A DNA stretch of 35,243 nt from Phycisphaerales bacterium (GTDB lineage Bacteria; Bacteroidota; Bacteroidia; Chitinophagales; Chitinophagaceae), in contig JASGCP010000008.1 in NCBI GenBank assembly GCA_030053995.1, positions 1 to 35,243 on the forward strand. The letters are read 5' to 3'. The number at the start of each line of letters is the position of its first letter. Positions within the stretch are counted from its first letter, which is position 1. The position numbers were made by a program, and so were the translations under genes. This document shows positions 8,378 to 17,081 of this stretch, in pieces. The notes below the pieces were generated by a model. It saw only the letters and a list, made by a program, of their open reading frames with translations, made no database searches and had not been told where the DNA came from.

Positions 8378-9313
8378 CTAAAAGCCATTCTGATTAGCAT
8401 AAGGCCATTTATATTGATTCAAAAATGAAATAACAGCAGGAGCGGTACCGGCTAAATCTAATCCGTTATAATCTAAACTACCAAAAGTTACCTTTGTATA
8501 ATTGGTGATAACAGAAGGAATAGCACCGCTTAAGACATTATGCGATAAATCACAATAAGTTAAATTATTGGGATTAACAGAATTCGTAAAGAAATCTGAT
8601 AAATTCATGTTTACATTAAACAGGCCATTATATGACAAATCAATATGTTGCAAATTGGGGCATACCATAGATATTGTCGCTTCTAATTTTCCTATTCCTG
8701 AACAATGTGATAAATTTAAATACTGTAATGACTGCGATCTTATTGCTAAATTACTCAGAGAACTAATGTATGTATTTGATAAATCTAAATATGCCAAAGG
8801 TCCCTTAATTCCGGTGATACCTAATCCAAATTCTACCTTTCCAGGATTATATGATAAATCAATATGCTGGATACTCGGAAAAAGATATCTAATCGTTATT
8901 AGACCCGATAATCCATTGGGGAATTTTGCTATTGCGTTATGAGAGCAATTAAGATAAGTAAGTTGTTGCAAATAACCTAAGCTATCCGGCAACACCCCAA
9001 CTAAATTATTATTAGGTAAACTAATACTTGTAACATAACCATTTGTAACGGTAATGCCGTACCACGAAGATACTGGTCCAGTTAACCAATTAGTATTATT
9101 TATCCATGATGCACCTTTAGTAGCATTATATAGTTTTACTAATATAAGACTATCTGGCGTATTAACTGCCATCAAATTGTTTGTAGAAGCAACTTTATTA
9201 CCATCAGTCGCCTGATTATTACTAGCAGCATGCGTCATTGCTTTATTACAACTGCTCCAAACGAGCAATGAAACTAAACATACACTTAAAAAAAAGCCAA
9301 AAGAGGATTTCAT
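8378..9313 (-). CDS. Leucine-rich-repeat lipoprotein
   Basis: A 311-residue exported protein. The N-terminus is a lipoprotein signal, with a hydrophobic stretch ending in LVWSSC, which puts the lipid-carrying Cys at residue 22. A low-complexity Asn/Thr/Ala linker follows to about residue 50. The rest is leucine-rich repeats, visible as LTYLNCSHN, IQHIDLSYN, LAYLDLSN, LQYLNLSHC, LQHIDLSYN and LTYCDLSHN. The opening LVKLYNATKGASWINNTNWL is the cap commonly found before plant-type LRRs in bacterial surface proteins. It is probably an outer-membrane-anchored binding protein; its ligand is unknown. It stands alone, with its own promoter and terminator. Confidence 0.88.
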   Translation of the reverse strand: MKSSFGFFLSVCLVSLLVWSSCNKAMTHAASNNQATDGNKVASTNNLMAVNTPDSLILVKLYNATKGASWINNTNWLTGPVSSWYGITVTNGYVTSISLPNNNLVGVLPDSLGYLQQLTYLNCSHNAIAKFPNGLSGLITIRYLFPSIQHIDLSYNPGKVEFGLGITGIKGPLAYLDLSNTYISSLSNLAIRSQSLQYLNLSHCSGIGKLEATISMVCPNLQHIDLSYNGLFNVNMNLSDFFTNSVNPNNLTYCDLSHNVLSGAIPSVITNYTKVTFGSLDYNGLDLAGTAPAVISFLNQYKWPYANQNGF

Positions 9314-9368
9314 AAAAATTTAATTTAATTCTTAAAAAAGGGATCAGATTTACACCAAAAAAGTGAGG

Positions 9369-9398
9369 CAAAGATACGCGAAAAAAATAACCTACAAA
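9369..9398 (-). promoter_or_regulatory. Promoter of the LRR lipoprotein gene
   Basis: Minus-strand reading gives TTTG (9395-9398), 18 bases, then TATCTTTG (9369-9376). Both elements of the Bacteroidota housekeeping promoter are present at near-ideal spacing, leaving a leader of about 45-50 bases before the ATG at 9313. Confidence 0.7.
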
Positions 9399-9501
9399 AA
9401 TAGTCCGGTGATTTCTTTTTATGATAGTGCCATTTGTTTGGATGCGGTGAGAAAATGTTATTAGATAAATTCAATTTCAGCCGAGCAATGCATTTATATC
9501 C

Positions 9502-9532
9502 TTTGTTCAGAGCTTATTTGTTTGTACTTTTG
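9502..9532 (+). promoter_or_regulatory. Promoter of mqnD
   Basis: TTTG at 9502-9505, a 19-base spacer and TACTTTTG at 9525-9532 form a full match to the Bacteroidota sigma-A-type promoter. It lies inside the 5' part of the longest open frame (which opens at 9434) and so decides the start of mqnD at 9557. Confidence 0.75.
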
Positions 9533-9556
9533 CCTAACACACCTTATTCTATAACT

Positions 9557-10354
9557 ATGCAGCCTGTTCTTAAAGTTGGTATTTCGCCCTGTCCTAATGA
9601 CACCTTCATTTTTTCCAATTGGATTGAAAAAATGAACAAAAAAGAAAGTAGGTATGATGTACAACTATTATTAGCCGATGTTGAAGAATTAAACCAGTTA
9701 GCCTTGCGGGGCGAAGGTGATTTAATGAAGGTCAGTTTTGCCTTATTGCCGTTTATTCAAGATCGCTACAACTTACTATCGGTTGGCGGTGCTTTAGGAA
9801 ATGGCGTTGGCCCATTATTAGTTTCTGCAAAGCATATAGATACAAGCAAACCTTTTACCGTTGCATTACCTGGTAAACACACTACGGCACACGCCTTATT
9901 TCAATTTGTATTTCCTAACTTTCCTGATAACTATAAAGTTTTCAAAAGATATGATACCATAGAAACAGCCGTGTCACAAGGGGAAGTATCGGCGGGCGTT
10001 ATTATTCATGAAAATAGATTCACTTATGCCGATAAGGGTTTACAATTAATTGTCGATCTTGGAAAACATTGGGAAGATTCGGTACATGCCCCCATTCCTT
10101 TAGGATGTATCGTACTCCATAAAAAGTATGTGCATCAGGATAAACTTTTTATTGAAGAATGTATTCGCACAAGTATCGTAGCAGGTCAACAACAGTGGCC
10201 ACATTTATCGAATTTTGTTATAAAGCACGCACAAGAAATGGATTCACGCGTTATGCGAAAGCATATTGAACTTTATGTCAATCATTTTTCATTAGGCTAT
10301 GGTCAAGTAGGCTTTGATGCTATAGAAAAATTTTTATCGGTAATTCGCCGTTAA
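9557..10354 (+). CDS. mqnD: 1,4-dihydroxy-6-naphthoate synthase MqnD (futalosine pathway)
   Basis: Converts cyclic dehypoxanthinylfutalosine to 1,4-dihydroxy-6-naphthoate in the futalosine route to menaquinone. The 265-residue protein starts MQPVLKVGISPCPNDTFIF, the signature start of MqnD. It also has ADVEELNQLA, the MKVSFALLP segment, GVGPLLVS and VIIHENRFTY with a histidine (about 151) at the place of the proposed catalytic His. The fold is that of periplasmic-binding-like proteins. The open frame extends upstream to 9434, but a full promoter lies within that extension, so those 41 residues are not part of the protein. No other mqn genes are in the window. Confidence 0.93.
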   Translation: MQPVLKVGISPCPNDTFIFSNWIEKMNKKESRYDVQLLLADVEELNQLALRGEGDLMKVSFALLPFIQDRYNLLSVGGALGNGVGPLLVSAKHIDTSKPFTVALPGKHTTAHALFQFVFPNFPDNYKVFKRYDTIETAVSQGEVSAGVIIHENRFTYADKGLQLIVDLGKHWEDSVHAPIPLGCIVLHKKYVHQDKLFIEECIRTSIVAGQQQWPHLSNFVIKHAQEMDSRVMRKHIELYVNHFSLGYGQVGFDAIEKFLSVIRR

Positions 10355-10514
10355 AAACCATGTGGCATTGAAACGCCTGTATAGGCAACTATCCTATAAA
10401 AGTAAATCCATAAGAGACTGATAAAAAATATTTAACTTCGATTTTTTTATGATCTGTATAATTAAAAAATATAGGTATGCATTTGGTATATCTACCGCAT
10501 TTCTTTATATTCGT

Positions 10515-10522
10515 TAGTTTTG
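10515..10522 (+). promoter_or_regulatory. -7 promoter element of ftsY
   Basis: TAGTTTTG matches TAnnTTTG 34 bases before the ftsY ATG. The nearest upstream TTTG (10482-10485) is 29 bases away, too far for a standard -33 element, so the call is weak. Confidence 0.4.
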
Positions 10523-10556
10523 TGCTGCATGATATAATGCTAATCGTAATCAATCT

Positions 10557-11513
10557 ATGAATTTTTTTAAAAAAATATTCTCATCTGAAAAATCAGTTGC
10601 TCTTGAAAAGGGCGTTGAAAAGACTAAAAAGAAATTTTGGGAACATCTACTGCCCATTTTTGGAAAGTATCCAAAAATTAATGACGAAGTTCTCGAGCAA
10701 ATAGAGGAGTCGTTATTGTTGTCAGATTTAGGAACCCATACAACCCAATTAGTCATTCAACAATTGCGGGAACAAGTAAAAAAAGGAACCATTACTACGG
10801 ATGAGCATTCATTTCAGAATGGTTTAATGGGGATATTATCAACGATGTTATTAGACAATTCCTTTCTCGACAAAATTAACCATTTGCCCAGTGCTACTGA
10901 TCCTTTTGTAATATTAGTTACCGGTGTTAATGGTGTTGGTAAAACAACAACCATTGGTAAGATGGCTCATTTTTTTAAATCGCAAGGATTATCAGTAGTA
11001 TTAGGTGCGGCTGATACTTTTAGAGCCGCTGCAATTGAACAATTAGAAATGTGGAGTCAGAAAGTAGGATGTGATATTGTTAAAAATGTTGCGGGTGGTG
11101 ATCCGGCAGCTGTTGCTCATCAAACCGTGCAATATGCCCTTACACACCATAAACAGATTGTACTTATTGATACGGCGGGGCGATTGCATAATAAAAAACC
11201 GCTGATGGATGAATTATCAAAAATTATTAAAGTGATTAAAAAAATCTTACCATCGGCACCGCAAGAAACTTTTTTGGTTTTAGATGCATCAACAGGACAA
11301 AATGCCCTTGAGCAAGCGAGGCAATTTTCTGCCGTAGCCCCTATCTCTTCATGGGTTATTACAAAAATGGACGGAACATCTAAGGGTGGTATCGTTTTTG
11401 CTTTATCGGAGCAGTTGAGAAAGCCAATTGCGTTTATTGGTGTTGGTGAGAAAATAGATGACTTACTGCTATTCAACAAACAATTATTTATTGATAAAAT
11501 GTCTCAGAAATAA
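10557..11513 (+). CDS. ftsY: Signal recognition particle receptor FtsY
   Basis: The SRP receptor GTPase that docks ribosome-SRP complexes at the inner membrane. The 318-residue protein has a short positively charged N-terminus, the helical N domain (about 20-95) and the NG GTPase domain. Its motifs are G1 GVNGVGKTTT (123-132), DTFRAAAIEQL (153-163), G3 DTAGR (215-219), G4 TKMDGTSKGG (279-288) and the closing GVGEKIDDL (305-313). It lacks the long acidic A domain of E. coli FtsY, which is usual outside Proteobacteria. The charged N-terminus MNFFKKIFSSEK probably helps membrane binding. It is intact and transcribed in the same direction as mqnD, about 200 bases downstream. Confidence 0.97.
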   Translation: MNFFKKIFSSEKSVALEKGVEKTKKKFWEHLLPIFGKYPKINDEVLEQIEESLLLSDLGTHTTQLVIQQLREQVKKGTITTDEHSFQNGLMGILSTMLLDNSFLDKINHLPSATDPFVILVTGVNGVGKTTTIGKMAHFFKSQGLSVVLGAADTFRAAAIEQLEMWSQKVGCDIVKNVAGGDPAAVAHQTVQYALTHHKQIVLIDTAGRLHNKKPLMDELSKIIKVIKKILPSAPQETFLVLDASTGQNALEQARQFSAVAPISSWVITKMDGTSKGGIVFALSEQLRKPIAFIGVGEKIDDLLLFNKQLFIDKMSQK

Positions 11514-11664
11514 TGATTAAGCTCACACACAGTACTTTTATTTATCAGCTTCGAAGGAATTGTATCAGTTCATTAAGATAACATTAGTTGCAGACACTAA
11601 CTATGTTCACACACGTATTAAAAAAAACGAGTAATTATTTCATAGATATTATATTCAAGTGCAC

Positions 11665-12879
11665 ATGCCCATATTCAAAGCCTATTTAAAATTCTTTTTC
11701 TATACAACAATTGATACAATTGTAAAACTATTGTATAGACCTAATAAAAAAAATAAACCACAGTCTATATTATTACTTCATTTCTTTGGACTGGGAGATT
11801 ATATTATGATGCGTAATTATATTCAAGAGGTGAAGACTGTTTATCCGGACTACAATATTATCCTCGTCGGCAATGCGACTATTAAAGATTTTGTTGCCGA
11901 GTTTGATGAGCCACTTATCAGCAAATATATTGAAGTAAAAAGAGAATTTGCATGGAAAGTACCATGCGTTAGTTTTTTAGAGGGGTTACGCTATCGTATC
12001 AACACTTTAAAAGAAATTATTAAAGAACCTTATTTGTTGGTTATTCAACCGTATCTATCATCATTTTTTTTATTTGATGACTCCATTGTTTATTGCACAC
12101 GAGCCAATAAAAAAATAGGTCATCAATTTTATTGTTCCGGTATGCCCAACAATAGACTCTTCTTTTTAACCAAATCTTACTATTCTACAATATATACAGC
12201 AACACATACTGGGTTACTCAAACATGGCTTTGTTGCGTATCAGGAATTTTTCTCTTGGTTATTGGATAAACCTTTACATACACCTATGCAGTTGGCTACG
12301 CCCCATCTTAAACGCCTTGCTGGATTACCCAATCATTATTTTCTTTTTTGTATTAGTGCCGGGTGGGTGCATAAAAAATGGCCATTTAATAATTTTATTG
12401 AATTGGGAAAAAAATTATATGCTATTTATCAAACGCCCATTGTATTATCAGGTGATCAGCAGGATTTAACGAATGAAAATCAACTACTGATCAATCAATT
12501 AGATTCAACTATTTTTTTGAACTATATTGGAAAAACATCCTTGTCAGAATATGTTTCTATCATTAAACATGCTCAGATATTAGTATGTCATGATAGCAGT
12601 GCCTTGCATTTGGGGGTCGCCTTACAAAAAAGTATTTTTGTCATTACGATTGATCATTTGTTGTCCATACCCTTTGCTGTTTTATATCCTAAGACGGTGA
12701 CTACGAGTCTGTACGTATTATCGCCCTATTATACCCACCCCCAATCTGTATATCGTTGTTATAAGGATACCAAAAAAATGCGTTCACGCCCCTATAATAT
12801 ACCGATACCACCTGCAAACAGCATGCAAACGATTACTGTTGATAAAGTATGCACAAAAATCCATGATGCGTTGAGCTAA
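11665..12879 (+). CDS. GT9 (ADP-heptosyltransferase-like) glycosyltransferase
   Basis: A 404-residue GT-B protein of glycosyltransferase family 9, the family of LPS heptosyltransferases. The N-terminal half has ILLLHFFGLGDYIMMRNYI, the GxGDxIM motif at the acceptor side. The C-terminal half has FCISAGWVHKKWPFNNFIEL (sugar-nucleotide side, SxxxxxKxWP), then GKTSLSEYVSIIKHA and LVCHDSSALHLGVAL, the GxSxxxHLA-like motif of the family. It probably adds a sugar to LPS or another envelope glycan; the exact sugar is unknown. The frame opens at a GTG at 11659, but the ATG at 11665 is the likelier start. The FkbM-like gene downstream has its own promoter overlapping this region's end. Confidence 0.87.
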   Translation: MPIFKAYLKFFFYTTIDTIVKLLYRPNKKNKPQSILLLHFFGLGDYIMMRNYIQEVKTVYPDYNIILVGNATIKDFVAEFDEPLISKYIEVKREFAWKVPCVSFLEGLRYRINTLKEIIKEPYLLVIQPYLSSFFLFDDSIVYCTRANKKIGHQFYCSGMPNNRLFFLTKSYYSTIYTATHTGLLKHGFVAYQEFFSWLLDKPLHTPMQLATPHLKRLAGLPNHYFLFCISAGWVHKKWPFNNFIELGKKLYAIYQTPIVLSGDQQDLTNENQLLINQLDSTIFLNYIGKTSLSEYVSIIKHAQILVCHDSSALHLGVALQKSIFVITIDHLLSIPFAVLYPKTVTTSLYVLSPYYTHPQSVYRCYKDTKKMRSRPYNIPIPPANSMQTITVDKVCTKIHDALS

Positions 12880-12909
12880 TTGTTTTTTAACTTTAAATAA
12901 GTAAATTTG
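12880..12909 (+). promoter_or_regulatory. Promoter of the FkbM-like gene
   Basis: TTG at 12880-12882, a 19-base spacer and TAAATTTG at 12902-12909 give a full Bacteroidota promoter. Its -7 box contains the TTG (12907) that opens the longest frame, so translation must begin at the ATG at 12928. Confidence 0.75.
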
Positions 12910-12927
12910 CACGATAAAAAAGTCATT

Positions 12928-13770
12928 ATGTTTAAAAAAGTACTTGATACATTAAGGCGTATGCAATGTAAAGTAAGTGTGTTTCTTGGACGGTCCAGAG
13001 AAATTCATGACATACAAGTCATACAGTTTTTAGATGACTTAAAGAAACAATCAGTTAATCCATTAAACCGTTTTGGTGCAAAATATTTTTCACAAAATGA
13101 AGAAGATGGAATTATTTTAGAAATTCTTAGACGACTTGGTATCTCTGGAGGGCTTATGGTAGAATTTGGTGTTGGGGACGGACTAGAAAATAACTCGATC
13201 ATTTTATTGGCGTCTCAGTGGAAGGCTATTTGGATTGGCAATGAGGATTTGGCTTTTGATTATAAAAAAAAACAAAATACACTTTCATATATTCAATCGT
13301 GGATTACAAAAGATAATGGATTACAACTTCTTAAAGAAGGGTTGGCATTCTTTAAAGAACCCTTACAATTTAAGGATATTACTGTTTTAAGTATGGATAT
13401 TGATAGTTATGATATTTATGTAGTGGAGGGACTCTTTAAAGAACCGACCTTGAAACCTGCGGTGGTCATTGTAGAATATAATGCACTTTATCCGCCACCC
13501 ATACAATATAAGGTTGATTATGGACTGAACCCATCAAAGGGGGAATGGGGGGCTTCTTTGCAAACCTACACCGATTTATTATTATCATTCGGGTATAAAT
13601 TAGTTGCTTGTAATATTACCGGTACTAACGCGTTTTATGTACGCCAGGATGTAACAGATTGTTTTAACGATGTTCCTAATAATATATCAGATATTTATAA
13701 AGAACAAAGATATTATGGGGTTGAAAGAAAAGCACAGCCCGCCGTTGTTGAATCATTTTTAAAAGATTAA
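12928..13770 (+). CDS. FkbM-like / class I methyltransferase-fold protein
   Basis: A 280-residue soluble protein. The segment SQNEEDGIILEILRRLG followed by MVEFGVGDGLENNS resembles motif I of class I SAM-dependent methyltransferases. VLSMDIDSYD and VVIVEYNALY fit later strands, as in FkbM-type enzymes and related proteins found in polysaccharide and LPS gene sets. The preceding GT9 gene supports a role in modifying an envelope glycan. The glycine-rich loop is less canonical than in well-studied enzymes (GVGDG), and no substrate can be inferred. The start at 12928 is set by the promoter, whose -7 box covers the alternative TTG at 12907. Confidence 0.65.
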   Translation: MFKKVLDTLRRMQCKVSVFLGRSREIHDIQVIQFLDDLKKQSVNPLNRFGAKYFSQNEEDGIILEILRRLGISGGLMVEFGVGDGLENNSIILLASQWKAIWIGNEDLAFDYKKKQNTLSYIQSWITKDNGLQLLKEGLAFFKEPLQFKDITVLSMDIDSYDIYVVEGLFKEPTLKPAVVIVEYNALYPPPIQYKVDYGLNPSKGEWGASLQTYTDLLLSFGYKLVACNITGTNAFYVRQDVTDCFNDVPNNISDIYKEQRYYGVERKAQPAVVESFLKD

Positions 13771-13888
13771 CCGGTGTGTTCTTTGCGGTACATGGTTACC
13801 TACATTTTCATTGTCACCATAAATTGAACTATGCACTTAATCCGTTTTAATGTGCAATCGGTGTGCGTTTATTCGTTGTGTTAAATTT

Positions 13889-16330
13889 TTAGTGTCGTAG
13901 CTTCGCCTTATCCTTACTCTTTTTCTTATTGATTATACTATTGTTATTCACTTTGGGCTTTGATGGGTGTACAGAGCTTCGTTTAATTTTATTGTTGATT
14001 GCAGGGCTTGTTTTAACTTTTTTTTTTATCTCTATAACTTTCGGCTTTTTATCATCATTATTATTACTACTCGGCATATCATACAAATCATAGCCATCAT
14101 TGTTTATAGATGGATTATCTTGTGGTGGTGTTTGGGAAGCGGGTGCAAAATTATTTACGCCAGCGGGGGTAGGATTGTAATTAGGTCTTGGTACAAAATC
14201 TGGTCTTATAAAATATGAATTAGTATCAAGTCCACACCGCGGATCTTTACTAGCTTTTAAATAAAAGTATGCCCAAGTAGGTAACGATAAAGCCGAGCCT
14301 TGTCCTAAATCCTCATCATAAAATCTAATAAATCGGTCGTCACAACCAACCCAAGCACCTGCAAGAATTTGTGGGGTATATCCTATAAACCACGCATCAC
14401 TATTATCATTAGTCGTTCCCGTTTTACCGGCTATTTGTCCTTTTACCCCGTAACGCCACATACGCCGTGCTGTACCGCTATCCACCACCCCCATCATCAT
14501 TCTAACAATATTATAATCTGTTACAGTACTTAATAGTTGCTGTTTTTGATTTTGATTACTAAATAAAACATTGCCATTTCTATCCTCAATTTTAGATATA
14601 TAATAGAGTTGTGTATGACATCCTACATTAGGGAACATCGTATAAGCTTGAATCATTTCATAAACACTTAAATCACAACTACCCAAAGCTACTGAAGGAT
14701 AAGCGTTAATAGGCGTAGTGATACCGCATTTTTTTAAGAAATCTACAAATTTTTTAGCCCCTTCATTCCCGCCATCATCCAATGCCTTGAGTACCGAGGC
14801 CGTAGCACAGTTTCTAGAAAAAGCCAAAGCCTTAGCAATGGTTATAGCTTCATTACTACAACTTTTATTGGTAGCCGGTACGAGACCATAAGTACCAAAA
14901 TTCTGTTGTGAGTCCATTACGATTGTACTAGGATTGAAATTCAGCTCTTCCATGGCCAAGCTATATAGCAAGGGTTTAATAGTTGATCCAACTTGCCTTT
15001 TCGTATTGACATTGACATGATCGTATTTAAACTCATCAAAATCAATCCCACCCACCCAGGCTTTTACTTCGCCTGTTTGCGGGTTGACGGCTAAAAATCC
15101 TGTTTGCAATAAAGTATGATAGTATTTAATAGAATCAAAAGGCGTTAATATTGTATCAGATACATGTTGTGGATTTTTCCAAGAAAACACACGCATTTTT
15201 GTTTTAATAAAAAATGATTTTTTTATATCGGCTTTGGGTATGCCGTTATCAGACATATTCCGCCATCGATCACTATTGTACATATATGATTGCAGAAAAT
15301 TATCCCGTCCATTCCAAACAGCACCGTTAACAATCTCCGGTTGTTCTGCAAATACTGTTTGCATTTCTGCCATGTGTTTTTCAACGGCTTCTTCTGCATA
15401 CTGTTGCATATAAGGGTTGAGGGTTGTGTATATTTTTAATCCATCTTTAAATAAATTATAAGAACTACCATCAGGTTTTGTATGATTTTTACACCAATTT
15501 TTAATATCTTCTCCAACAATCATTCTAAAATAAGGTGCTAGCCCGCTTTTTTCGTCTAACTTTTGGTAGTTAATACCTAATGGTTGTGCTTTAAATATAT
15601 TAGCCTGCCGATTGTCAATATAACCCGCTTTTACCATTAAATCAATCACCACATTTCTTCGCTCTAAAGCTGCAACAGGATTACGCCGCGGGTTAAATAA
15701 AGTATTGGCTTTAAGCATACCAACCAATAAGGCGGATTCATCCACCGTTAATTGATTGGGTAATTTATTAAAAAATGTTTTAGCGGCATTTTGAATGCCA
15801 AAAATATTATCACTAAAAGAAACTTTATTAAGATATAATACTAATATCTCTTGTTTGGTAAGGTACCGTTCTAATTCAAGTGCAATAATTGCTTCTTTAA
15901 ATTTTTGAATTAGCCGGAAAAAGACATTTTTAGTATCCCAATGTTCCGTAAACATATTTTTGGCTGTTTGCATGGTAATGGTGCTTCCACCGCCCGTTTT
16001 ACCCAAAGTAAAGATAGCACGAATGATAGCGTGCACATCAATGCCTGAATGATCATAAAACCGCCGATCTTCAGTAGCAACTAACGCATTAATAACATTG
16101 GGACCAATATCATTATAGCCAATCATGACACGATCCTCTAAATAATACCTTCCTAATAAACTACCATCATCAGCATAAATTTGACTGGCTAAGTCAATCG
16201 TTGGGTTTTCTATTTCATCTATTGAAGGGATTGGTCCTAAATAACCTTTCTTGAAGAGTACAATAAATAAATTAAACAACAGTATCAATAATAAAAAAGA
16301 CCCCCAAAGAATTTTTATTTTTTTACTCAT
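13889..16330 (-). CDS. mrcA: Penicillin-binding protein 1A (class A, bifunctional)
   Basis: Polymerises and cross-links peptidoglycan at the outer face of the inner membrane. Counting from the ATG at 16330 there are 813 residues: a short cytosolic start (MSKKIK), one transmembrane helix to about residue 26, then a GT51 domain with EDRRFYDHSG (catalytic Glu about 87) and GGGSTITMQTAKN. A transpeptidase domain follows with STIK (active Ser about 449), SRN (about 505) and KTGT (about 636). The C-terminal tail is rich in Pro, Asn, Lys and Ser and is probably disordered. An in-frame ATG at 16363 would add 11 residues; MSKK directly before the helix is more typical. The frame is intact. Confidence 0.93.
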   Translation of the reverse strand: MSKKIKILWGSFLLLILLFNLFIVLFKKGYLGPIPSIDEIENPTIDLASQIYADDGSLLGRYYLEDRVMIGYNDIGPNVINALVATEDRRFYDHSGIDVHAIIRAIFTLGKTGGGSTITMQTAKNMFTEHWDTKNVFFRLIQKFKEAIIALELERYLTKQEILVLYLNKVSFSDNIFGIQNAAKTFFNKLPNQLTVDESALLVGMLKANTLFNPRRNPVAALERRNVVIDLMVKAGYIDNRQANIFKAQPLGINYQKLDEKSGLAPYFRMIVGEDIKNWCKNHTKPDGSSYNLFKDGLKIYTTLNPYMQQYAEEAVEKHMAEMQTVFAEQPEIVNGAVWNGRDNFLQSYMYNSDRWRNMSDNGIPKADIKKSFFIKTKMRVFSWKNPQHVSDTILTPFDSIKYYHTLLQTGFLAVNPQTGEVKAWVGGIDFDEFKYDHVNVNTKRQVGSTIKPLLYSLAMEELNFNPSTIVMDSQQNFGTYGLVPATNKSCSNEAITIAKALAFSRNCATASVLKALDDGGNEGAKKFVDFLKKCGITTPINAYPSVALGSCDLSVYEMIQAYTMFPNVGCHTQLYYISKIEDRNGNVLFSNQNQKQQLLSTVTDYNIVRMMMGVVDSGTARRMWRYGVKGQIAGKTGTTNDNSDAWFIGYTPQILAGAWVGCDDRFIRFYDEDLGQGSALSLPTWAYFYLKASKDPRCGLDTNSYFIRPDFVPRPNYNPTPAGVNNFAPASQTPPQDNPSINNDGYDLYDMPSSNNNDDKKPKVIEIKKKVKTSPAINNKIKRSSVHPSKPKVNNNSIINKKKSKDKAKLRH

Positions 16331-16432
16331 AAGTTCGTGGCGTAAATAATCACCGATTAGCATTCTATACTATGTAGCATAGAAAATGTCGCAAGATAAA
16401 AAAATATAAGCAATATTTGGATAAGTGATTAA

Positions 16433-16986
16433 GAGGGCTCAATCATTTTTAAGTCTATGACGAAATAAGTGGATAAAAAGTAATGTTCTTTCCTTAAATT
16501 GACAATTGAAAGTGGAAAATTGAAAGTTATTTTGGCTCTATGACGAATCGAGTGGGTAAGTTAGTTACATTTTATATTTGATTACGGTTGAGAATATTGG
16601 CAAAACGCCCTCAGAGGAAGGGCATTGCAAAACAAGGCGAACGAAGTGGCTATCGAAAATGGGTAGCGGCGAAAATATCAAAGAAAGCGAGTGGTGGCGA
16701 TGCAACAATCGTAAAGGTGGAAGCAAGTAATACCTAATCGATACCAATCGCTTTCTATATATCCGATGCCATTCATTTTCGATAACGAAGTGAGCCGTAG
16801 TTTTGTAGCCCTTACTCTGCAGGCTTGATTTTTTCTTTGTTTCTTTCTTTTGTATCAAGACAAAAGAAAGAAAAATGACCTTATAAAATACCAAATTATC
16901 ATTTTTAAAGCTACAAACTTCTAACATTTTACCCACCCTTTTCGTCATAGAGCCCTTATTTTTTCAATTCAAAAAAATGATTGAGC
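16433..16986. repeat. Non-coding repeat element with nested inverted repeats (MITE-like)
   Basis: The 718 bases from 16364 to 17081 hold no credible gene. Inside are nested inverted repeats. The outer arms are GGCTCAATCATTTTT (16435-16449) and its complement near 16972-16986. The inner arms are GGCTCTATGACGAA plus a degenerate GTGGGTAA (16534-16558) and the complement at about 16928-16954. A further direct copy of the inner arm (GTCTATGACGAA...GTGGATAA) sits at 16453-16476. Between the arms, 16840-16873 is a perfect 14-bp stem with a 6-base ATCAAG loop. The open frame at 16565-16948 on the minus strand is rich in Lys, Ser, Leu and Phe and is best read as translated repeat. This looks like a non-autonomous mobile or intergenic repeat; no transposase is present. 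Confidence 0.7.
16840..16873. repeat. Perfect 14-bp hairpin inside the repeat element
   Basis: TTTCTTTCTTTTGT (16840-16853), a 6-base loop ATCAAG, and ACAAAAGAAAGAAA (16860-16873). The hairpin is T-rich on one arm and A-rich on the other, so either strand could form a terminator-like structure. It is central to the repeat element, not adjacent to a gene end. Confidence 0.8.
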
Positions 16987-17081
16987 AGAAATAGATGTTT
17001 ATTATATTCACTTTATATTTTTTTTGTACCTTGTACCTCGTATTCTTTTGAAACCATTCTTAACGAACCCAACAACTAACT

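Noticed and set aside
9434-9556. N-terminal extension of MqnD
   Set aside because: A full promoter lies inside it, and the family normally begins a few residues before the SPCPNDTF motif, which fits the ATG at 9557.
16565-16948. 127-codon open frame on the minus strand
   Set aside because: It lies wholly within the nested inverted repeats, has a low-complexity Lys/Ser/Leu/Phe composition, crosses the perfect hairpin and shows no domain; it is better explained as translated repeat.
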